A stretch of DNA of 64,000 nucleotides, from the NCBI GenBank assembly GCA_944474755.1, contig OX104112.1, positions 59,737,640-59,801,639 of the forward strand, given 5' to 3'. Numbering within the stretch: position 1 is the first letter of the stretch; each line of letters starts with the position of its first letter. Source of the stretch: Limnoperna fortunei (lineage: Eukaryota; Mollusca; Bivalvia; Mytilida; Modiolidae). The notes beneath the pieces are model-generated. The model searched no databases. It was not told the DNA's origin and worked only from the letters and a program-made list of their open reading frames with translations. Both the position numbers and the translations under genes were made by a program. This document shows, piece by piece, positions 61,401 to 64,000 of this stretch.

Positions 61401-61450
61401 TCTAGTCAAAAAGGCAAAAACTTGTATCACATCTGTAAGATTAGGACAAG
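25275..61450 (+). CDS. INTS8: Integrator complex subunit 8, exons 1-18 (about residues 1-718); 3' end outside window
   Basis: Eighteen exons join without a frame break (2155 nt): 25275-25413, 28770-28901, 37419-37521, 39952-40098, 40582-40644, 41833-41904, 44115-44175, 45835-46008, 46866-46958, 49182-49334, 50472-50569, 51434-51566, 52320-52384, 52928-53115, 58643-58720, 60188-60324, 60721-60831 and 61243-61450. The product follows human INTS8 (about 995 residues) in order: WFEF motif at 27-30, SPCQLIIQFLQQAE, LKLLALKVAAYLNW, LYDLG-type TPR helices (YYDLGTFYFYQ), GYHHGCQSL, VLIEDNL, CNVVRGVMEG, PEQQLMYSYDP and KWKVP. INTS8 belongs to the phosphatase module of the nuclear Integrator complex; in Drosophila the WFEF motif is needed to hold PP2A, which opposes pause release at RNA polymerase II. 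The last third is missing because the window ends. An extra candidate exon (53701-53926) is described separately. Confidence 0.92.
25826..27116. mobile_element. 1.29-kb non-autonomous TIR element with subterminal 'ataaccaaaacggacc' arrays, INTS8 intron 1
   Basis: The outer ends tttcatcccataacca and tggttatgggatgaaa are perfect inverted repeats. Just inside, the left end has four tandem copies of 'ataaccanaacggacc' (25836-25900) and the right end has the inverted array (27058-27105). The middle is AT-rich with no transposase. I could not see a clear target-site duplication. Confidence 0.82.
28770..28901 (+). CDS. INTS8: INTS8 exon 2
   Basis: The acceptor is ttcttttag and the donor gtataa. It encodes DPSPCQLIIQFLQQAEANLA, then a low-complexity Ser/Thr/Asn stretch. 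Phase 1 in and out. Confidence 0.9.
30272..30533 (-). mobile_element. tRNA-derived SINE, full copy, INTS8 intron 2
   Basis: Reverse orientation: tail tgtttgtttgatggtgtttt on the left, reversed tRNA-like head accactcggccacagaggcc on the right. About as complete as 4208-4480, with less divergence than 9157-9409. Confidence 0.87.
30641..31060 (+). repeat. 'Atacccc' hairpin-start element copy
   Basis: Starts with ttataccccgcttcgaagaa and the complement gggggtata, followed by 'tgtccttctgtccatccg', and has two diverged internal units ('gcatttataggatgcagaag', period ~190). The same family starts at 34635, 37965, 45148 and 61911. Confidence 0.72.
32126..33726 (-). repeat. GCTCACCTG-ended repeat element, copy C, ~166-bp internal units, INTS8 intron 2
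   Basis: The reverse of copies A and B: left edge tagctcacctgaccc ... ggcgtcgtcggcgtc, right edge atcaggtgagcgatacaggc. The interior has eight units marked by 'gaccctatgggaaaaa' at 32362, 32530, 32696, 32862, 33029, 33197, 33361 and 33531. The amplified unit differs from that of copy B and includes the 'ctctgaaaccggttaacc' segment, which is single-copy near the end of B. Long open frames here are translated repeat. Confidence 0.87.
34635..35037 (+). repeat. Diverged 'atacccc' family element
   Basis: Begins with gtggggtatgtagtgatggg and 'tctccttccgtccgtctg', has two 'aatttgatgaaactttcaca'-like units, and ends with ggggggtatcaatttgctca. Confidence 0.55.
35140..35960 (+). repeat. 26-bp minisatellite (~31 units) grown from a SINE segment, INTS8 intron 2
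   Basis: The unit is gacaaggattggcagttttc followed by ctgctt. It matches the SINE internal segment 'ttgacaaggattgccag' plus 'ttttcctacc'. The array is followed directly by the SINE's own next segment (ggtttctcaccgggtacggc ... gatatagttgaaaaatggct) at 35965-36030. A second unit type ends in 'ctgatgga'. Because 26 is not a multiple of 3, all frames stay open over long spans; the 200-286-codon minus-strand frames are not genes. Confidence 0.9.
37419..37521 (+). CDS. INTS8: INTS8 exon 3
   Basis: The acceptor is ttctatttcag and the donor gtgagt. It encodes KVMALKLLALKVAAYLNWNL, which matches human KLLALKVAAHLKWDL. Phase 1 in, phase 2 out. Confidence 0.93.
37790..38252 (+). repeat. SINE fragment followed by 'atacccccc' element
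   Basis: 37790-37925 is a SINE remnant (gttcgagtctccaatcttaa ... ccccaataaaaactgg). 37965-38252 is an 'atacccccc' element: ccccgcatacccccc, (tctg)n, 'aatttaatgaaactta', then gaaacagggggtatagcttt and gctcacagtccacacttg. Confidence 0.72.
38880..39640 (+). repeat. SINE tail and degenerate 'gagtgactggatgtcc' repeats
   Basis: 38880-38935 is a SINE 3' end. From ~38980 to 39630, loosely repeated units of about 30 bp contain 'tgactggatgt' and 'taggtaa', too diverged to give one period. Confidence 0.55.
39952..40098 (+). CDS. INTS8: INTS8 exon 4
   Basis: The acceptor is ttttttaacag and the donor gtaaag. It encodes IPMALIQILITELMKLT through SLFSLQLYHRW. Phase 2 in and out. Confidence 0.92.
40150..40278 (+). 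mobile_element. 5'-truncated SINE, INTS8 intron 4
   Basis: Contains ctaccaaaggtctggggttt, ccggcttcccc, gatatagctgaaaaatttct and a caaacaaac tail. Confidence 0.75.
40582..40644 (+). CDS. INTS8: INTS8 exon 5
   Basis: The acceptor is aattttaacag and the donor gtaagt. It is 63 nt long and encodes ALLAVVRDSFPRRPVKSF, aligned to human AIRTIVQSSFPVK. Phase 2 in and out. Confidence 0.9.
41833..41904 (+). CDS. INTS8: INTS8 exon 6 (weak donor)
   Basis: The acceptor is ttttctaccaag. The donor is gtacgc, poor beyond the GT. It is chosen because the nearby better-looking gtaaaa at 41916 would shift exon 7 into a stop. It encodes FPQEKFVTREDLGNLDSQNN. Phase 2 in and out. Confidence 0.78.
41946..42090. 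repeat. 145-bp palindromic MITE-like hairpin, INTS8 intron 6
   Basis: The 25-bp outer arms are perfect (aattcatggctgccccaatt core at 41951-41970 and its complement at 42066-42085). A second inner pair is atatgggtag (41986-41995) and ctacccatat (42041-42050). It starts 42 bp after the weak donor of exon 6. Confidence 0.92.
43150..43535 (+). repeat. Dispersed repeat with 'aaaacctggtt' ends, INTS8 intron 6
   Basis: Starts near cagttttcaacaaaaaacct and ggttattagattggg, and ends gttgaaaacctggtttcatg ... ttgtttcttgtt. The inside has two units with 'tcttgatgaaactttaga' or 'tcttgctgaaactttgaa'. Confidence 0.6.
44115..44175 (+). CDS. INTS8: INTS8 exon 7
   Basis: The acceptor is tttatttcag and the donor gtaagt. 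It encodes QGQMDPSVAYNALNEVIMRH. Phase 2 in, phase 0 out. Confidence 0.88.
44229..44342 (+). mobile_element. SINE 3' fragment, INTS8 intron 7
   Basis: Contains gccaaaggtctggggttttc, cctccaataaaaac and a tail lacking most of the caaac repeats. It starts ~50 bp after exon 7. Confidence 0.72.
44424..44694 (+). mobile_element. tRNA-derived SINE, forward near-full copy, INTS8 intron 7
   Basis: Head ggggcctcggtggcctagta, box-B-like ctggttggattctcac, then the internal region with a C-run at 44598-44609, and the tail caatattcaaacaaacac. Confidence 0.82.
45148..45672 (+). repeat. 'Atacccccgctcgacagagtc' element with ~162-bp units, INTS8 intron 7
   Basis: The hairpin start tacccccgctcgacagagtc|gggggtata is followed by 'cgtcagtccgttcgtccgtc'. 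The unit starting 'aaagtttacatccgatttga' recurs at 45243, 45405 and 45566 (162 and 161 bp apart), the third copy cut short. It ends gcgggggtatcatcgatcgc ... ttgtctagtt. Confidence 0.82.
45835..46008 (+). CDS. INTS8: INTS8 exon 8
   Basis: The acceptor is tgttatttcag and the donor gtaagt. It encodes LKETSDVALQNLEKCIQCG ... SPQEYCCQ, aligned to human LKEQAADSILVLEAALKL. Phase 0 in and out. Confidence 0.92.
46866..46958 (+). CDS. INTS8: INTS8 exon 9 (TPR-like helix pair)
   Basis: The acceptor is attttcag and the donor gtaagt. It encodes LYYDLGTFYFYQEAYTQAY, a TPR-like pair aligned to human VCYDLGAAYFQQG. Phase 0 in and out. Confidence 0.93.
47157..48528 (+). repeat. 41-bp minisatellite, ~33 units, INTS8 intron 9
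   Basis: The unit is gacttatactgactgttctc, then agtcatcc, then either tgtttgttacaga or catttgttatagaga. Units are fairly uniform at the left and more variable at the right. The spacer variants (tgttt, cattt, catgt) alternate irregularly. Confidence 0.95.
48688..49060 (+). repeat. Dispersed element beginning with a hairpin, INTS8 intron 9
   Basis: 48688-48783 is an inverted repeat: tgatctttcacc ... gtgatagaaattttatgtct pairs with agacaaaaaaatttctatca ... gtgaaagatca, around a gagtggagcacagcggaacg loop. The right side has paired 'catctgtac' motifs near 49020-49045. Confidence 0.65.
49182..49334 (+). CDS. INTS8: INTS8 exon 10
   Basis: The acceptor is tcttgtttcag and the donor gtaata. It encodes DNARLKGYHHGCQSL and EACRRNGFK, aligned to human EKRLAGYCQACDVL. 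A transposon begins 31 bp after the donor. Confidence 0.92.
49366..50216. mobile_element. 851-bp TA-flanked pogo/Tc1-like non-autonomous DNA transposon, INTS8 intron 10
   Basis: The ends cagtcaaacctgtcttagcg and gcttaagacaggtttgactg are inverted repeats, with TA on both sides (49364-49365, 50217-50218), as in Tc1/mariner and pogo elements. Further 'acctgtctta', 'taacgac' and 'tacgcgac' motifs repeat inside. The 98-codon frame at 49410-49706 shows no transposase motif. It starts 31 bp after the exon 10 donor. Confidence 0.85.
50472..50569 (+). CDS. INTS8: INTS8 exon 11
   Basis: The acceptor is acattgtgtag and the donor gtatgt. It encodes GIVDVLIEDNLKQELTSIYR, aligned to human VIQIFIEDNL. Phase 0 in, phase 2 out. 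Confidence 0.92.
51434..51566 (+). CDS. INTS8: INTS8 exon 12
   Basis: The acceptor is ttgttttcag and the donor gtgagt. It encodes LNETYVQVSICNVVRGVMEG ... TIEFLVL, aligned to human CACNTVRDILEG. Phase 2 in, phase 0 out. Confidence 0.93.
51888..52245 (+). mobile_element. Two diverged SINE copies in tandem, INTS8 intron 12
   Basis: 51888-52095 runs from a head-like ccaagtggttaaggtagtta to tatagctgaaaaatttcag. 52115-52245 is a second 3' half (ttgacaaggattgcctgttc ... atatagctgaaaatggttaa). The second lies 75 bp before exon 13. Confidence 0.7.
52320..52384 (+). CDS. INTS8: INTS8 exon 13
   Basis: The acceptor is gtctttcag and the donor gtaaga. It encodes ILGRALQGASFTQKSNLKCF. Phase 0 in, phase 2 out. 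Confidence 0.9.
52928..53115 (+). CDS. INTS8: INTS8 exon 14
   Basis: The acceptor is ccattttag and the donor gtaatt. It encodes HLMDLSAPGSHFNHAIMNGD ... REPELSFADSYDDA and a Ser-rich end. Phase 2 in, phase 1 out. The C-terminal half is acidic/Ser-rich and not clearly aligned to human. Confidence 0.85.
53283..53420 (+). repeat. Dispersed repeat copy, related to 23700-23890
   Basis: Shares gcaaggagcatggcac, 'cccactatagt' and agctctgtgggttgagcact with 23700-23890. It lies in INTS8 intron 14, ~280 bp before the candidate cassette exon. Confidence 0.65.
53701..53926 (+). CDS. INTS8: Candidate INTS8 cassette exon (14b)
   Basis: The open frame from acceptor cccccag to donor gtaagt is 226 nt. It reads VSHSQAATSGGVMRPICSL, then GKRSKELIIVVTSLYC and ESLEVLSTSLFERLF. 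It accepts phase 1 from exon 14 and leaves in phase 2. It fits exon 15 only if exon 15 uses its inner acceptor (start 58671) rather than 58643. The composition is protein-like and hydrophobic/amphipathic. I find no counterpart in human INTS8, so it may be an optional insert, an exonised repeat or a chance frame. Confidence 0.5.
55251..55483 (+). repeat. Two-copy tandem duplication, ~120 bp, INTS8 intron 14
   Basis: acacaactgttgatcagatg ... agtgcttttttcatt appears at 55251-55365 and again at 55376-55485 with few changes. The second copy is interrupted at its end by the TTAA-flanked element. Confidence 0.85.
55488..57049. mobile_element. 1.56-kb TTAA-flanked element with ~100-bp TIRs, INTS8 intron 14
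   Basis: TTAA lies on both sides (55484-55487, 57050-57053). The left end agggaaacttcgcgaaaaaa ... tgatatgttattcttcat matches the reverse complement of the right end over about 100 bp. TTAA targets are typical of piggyBac-type elements, but the termini do not start with the usual CCC and no transposase is encoded. It sits in the right copy of the 120-bp duplication. Confidence 0.85.
58228..58284. repeat. 57-bp hairpin, INTS8 intron 14
   Basis: gatatatcatgt ... ggaggggtattt pairs with aaatacccctcc ... acatgatatatc, with a small mismatch near the arm centre. Confidence 0.88.
58643..58720 (+). CDS. INTS8: INTS8 exon 15 (two possible acceptors)
   Basis: The donor is gtaaca. With acceptor tttacaaaag it starts at 58643 (phase 1, from exon 14). 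With acceptor ctatatccag it starts at 58671 (phase 2, from the candidate exon 14b). Both keep the frame SVSIVSQQPTELQIIR. Both acceptors have poor pyrimidine tracts. Confidence 0.72.
60188..60324 (+). CDS. INTS8: INTS8 exon 16
   Basis: The acceptor is aactttcag and the donor gtatgt. It encodes SSVSLSNPEQQLMYSYDPDI, aligned to human ASVNIGQLEHQLILSVDP. Phase 1 in, phase 0 out. Confidence 0.93.
60721..60831 (+). CDS. INTS8: INTS8 exon 17
   Basis: The acceptor is tatttactttacag and the donor gtatgt. It encodes WKVPREMHQVIYNLAPSHDQ, then AYIYLLVGKACHLIDVR. Phase 0 in and out. Confidence 0.93.
61052..61185 (+). mobile_element. SINE 3' fragment, INTS8 intron 17
   Basis: ttgccagttttcctaccaaa ... 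atagctaaaaattgcggaaa plus a caaacaaac tail, ending ~57 bp before exon 18. Confidence 0.75.
61243..61450 (+). CDS. INTS8: INTS8 exon 18
   Basis: The acceptor is ttgttttgacag. I place the donor at gtaaaa after GGACAAG, because human INTS8 continues for about 300 residues beyond this point. Without splicing, the frame would run to a TAA at 61507-61509. It encodes IYERARQLLMVADRVVAEIS ... LITSVRLGQ-type helices. Phase 0 in, phase 1 out. Confidence 0.85.
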
Positions 61451-61950
61451 GTAAAAATCTATCACCAATAGAATTACAGAATTTGGAAGTCTTACCTAAG
61501 GGTGGTTAATTGGAATAAAAATTAAAAGCATTAAAGATAGGACTAATTGTTTAAGAACAATTAGAAAGGTCTTTCCCAGATTCCTGCAAGAAAGTAATTT
61601 TTCGTCATCTGTTGTTTTAAACTTGACTTCATAGTTTGCTGGGCCATTTGCTGTTAGACAAAAAAGACCTTTTCTGTTTTCCTAGTAAAACAATACCTAG
61701 TTGTCAAGGACTTTGTTGGGGGTTGGTAGGGACAAAATGCCACTTCCGGTTGTAAAATGGCATAATACAGTAAGGTACATTATCCTGATGTAAAAAATAT
61801 TTGGTTGCTAAGGATTTTTTGTAATAGTTACTGTGTTGCTGTTGTATGACCTTGAACACGTGACCTTTGAAATTGGGCTCAAATTGAAGGTTGACTTGGG
61901 GATTATTATACCCCCCGCAAATTTGTTTGGGGGGTATATAGGAATCACCG

Positions 61951-61981
<31 letters not shown>

Positions 61982-64000
61982 CCACATCCCTTGTAAGTGC
62001 TTCTCCTCCTAAACCGCTTGACAGATTTTGATGAAACTTTACATGAAGAAAGTACATCATATGTAGATGTGCATGAAGAATTTTGCTCGCTGTCGGATAT
62101 TATTCATGGGGAGATAATTGGACTTATACTTATAAAATATAGTATTCAGTGCGAGACCTCGTAAGCGCAACTCCTCCTAAACCGTTTGACAGATTTTGAT
62201 GAAACTTTACATGAAGGAAGTACATCATATGTAGATGTGCATGAAGAATTTTAGTCACTGTTGGATATTATTTAGGGGAGATAATTGGACTTGAAGCGAA
62301 ACGGGGGGTATCCCTTTGTGAGTGTGCTCACTGTCCACACTTGTATTAAACCTACAGTTTTGGACAAAATTTACCAAATAATGGTTTTGATGAGAGAAGT
62401 ATTTTTCCCTCCTATTGTCTTCTATCTTTTATAGTTTGAGTTGTAATGATAAGATTATAGGCCTAAGGTTGAGCTCACTCCTGAACTTTGATTTTAAGGA
62501 CATGTCACAGGACAACAAATGTTGAAGACCTTCAGCTTACAGTTTTTTAGTTTTTGTGATAAGCAGAGTACTTGAAACAATCAAGGGATACTGCTTGCCT
62601 CCGCTATCCAGAAATTTTAAGCCAAATTGTCTTTCATGTTCATTTTATCATCCATTTCATGTTCATCGCCTGAATATAGCTGAAATATTGCTGCTCGGGC
62701 GTTAAACACCATTAATCAATCAATCATAAAGTTGTCTAAAAAATTCCTAAACATTTCTCACTTTTCGGTTTTCTTCTATCTGTTATAGTTTCAGAAATTT
62801 GGGCAGATAACCCCGTAAAGAAAAAGATTTGGGTTTCACAGGGTGAATTCCAAATAGATTTTCAGTACCCAAAACTTGTCGTAAAAGACCAAAAAATGAT
62901 ATGTCATGCACACTTTAAACAGTTTGGTTTGAAAGTTGGCTAGACAAAAATAATTGAAGCAAAAACAATAACGACTTCCCACTGGAAGTGGGCAAGACCC
63001 AAATCATAAGAATAACCATGAATAACACAAACCCTGTTACTTATTTGGACTCAGGTGCTCCATAACGGTAAGTAGTTCCTGCTCTACAGGATAACAAATG
63101 TCATTATTATAGAGCTTTACGGATAAATAAAACTTGTGGTAATATTGGCCTCATTGGATGGGCAAATAAAATATTTAAAAGTAGGACATAGAGTATCTTA
63201 AAAGTTACCCTAAAATTTATATAGATTGCTTAAGTTAAAATACCTAACAAATCGGTGTTCACAAAGTAAGACATACAAGACAATTTCCTTTTGGAGTTAT
63301 CTCCCTTATACTATTAACCTTGTTTTTGTAACCAAGAAAAAAAACGACAGGAAATTTGAAAGATAAAAAAAATATTGTTAGATTTATGAGACATCTAAAA
63401 CATATTTTGCCAAAAACTATCTGGCAAGTCCTAATAATAGTACTCTCCCATAGAAAATTTTGAATTTTGTTATTCCCCAAAACTGGCAAGAACTTGATGA
63501 AGGTCACAAGGTCAAAGATACAGAGCTGTCTAGTTTTGCAGAAAAAATGCACAAGAATTGGTAAAAAATTGGTCAATGATCAGTGTCAAAAAGCAAAAGA
63601 TGAAAGAAATTTGCCAACAGATTGACTGAAAAATGTGTAAGTCTCATGAGAATTTCAGGAGACTTGACAGATCCTAAGGCCATTTTTCAACTCCATAACC
63701 ATAACAAATACAGAAAAAACAAACAGTGAATAATGTTATTGTTATGTCCTAACTTATTTTGTTATGGTTAAAACATTATTACTAATTGTATGGGTGTTTT
63801 TCCTAACTTCTCTCCGAATGAAAAAGTAAAAGCCTTTAATATCCACGTGCTAACAGAGGAAAAAGACCAATGAATTAATCTTGAACAGTGGTCTTGTATT
63901 TTAGTTATGTAAGACAGCCAAGATATAACATGATAACATGATAAAGCATTTATTTTTGCAAGAATAGTCATTCTGGTTCTTGGTTATTTAAGGACACTAT
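61451..64000. other. INTS8 intron 18 and beyond; no further exon seen
   Basis: No phase-1 exon resembling the next INTS8 segment is visible before the window ends. 61911-62345 is an 'atacccccc' element (hairpin start, (tctg)n, two ~140-bp units with 'ttttgatgaaactttacatg', end gcgaaacggggggtatccct). 62676-62722 is a SINE tail. The rest is AT-rich unique sequence. Confidence 0.6.
61911..62345 (+). repeat. 'Atacccccc' element copy, INTS8 intron 18
   Basis: Starts ataccccccgcaaatttgtt with the complement ggggggtata, has (tctg)n at 61953-61980, then two units with 'acatcatatgtagatgtgca', and ends with tgctcactgtccacacttgt. It is the best preserved of this family in the window. Confidence 0.8.

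Overview
The window looks like nuclear DNA of a bivalve mollusc, probably a mussel-like species. It is AT-rich, its genes have many short exons with GT-AG splice sites and long introns, and it carries tRNA-headed SINEs, hairpin elements and minisatellites of the kind common in bivalve genomes. There is no sign of prokaryotic, organellar or viral gene organisation. The species assignment is inference.

Three protein-coding genes can be rebuilt by following splice sites and reading-frame phase. (1) 972-3569, minus strand: the 5' part (133 residues) of a secreted CAP/SCP-domain protein whose 3' end lies off the left edge. (2) 8797-19120, minus strand: a seven-exon gene for a protein of about 379 residues that joins a CxxC zinc-binding-like segment, an F-box and a C-terminal UBC (E2) fold whose catalytic cysteine is replaced by glycine. 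Its first exon is inferred and needs a GC-AG intron. (3) 25275-61450, plus strand: eighteen exons encoding about the first 718 residues of Integrator complex subunit 8 (INTS8), including the WFEF motif; the gene continues past the right edge. Genes 2 and 3 diverge from a shared upstream region of about 6 kb (19121-25274).

The rest is almost entirely repeats. 3570-8625 holds a SINE with a clean target duplication, a copy of a GCTCACCTG-ended element with an internal array of ~163-bp units, and a small tandem array. The F-box/E2 introns hold a 40/42-bp minisatellite, a 49-bp satellite (about 27 units), more SINEs, copies of the gene's own exon tail, and hairpins. The intergenic region 19121-25274 holds a ~0.4-kb direct duplication, two decayed non-LTR reverse-transcriptase C-termini and two long palindromes.

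INTS8 introns account for most of the right half. They contain a 1.29-kb and a 1.56-kb terminal-inverted-repeat element, an 851-bp TA-flanked pogo-like element, a second GCTCACCTG element, several 'ataccccc' elements, many SINE pieces, a 26-bp minisatellite that appears to have grown inside a SINE, and a 41-bp minisatellite (about 33 units). A phase-compatible candidate cassette exon lies in the long intron 14. I see no operon-like or clustered functional system. The strongest candidates for something new are the F-box/pseudo-E2 fusion and the INTS8 cassette exon.
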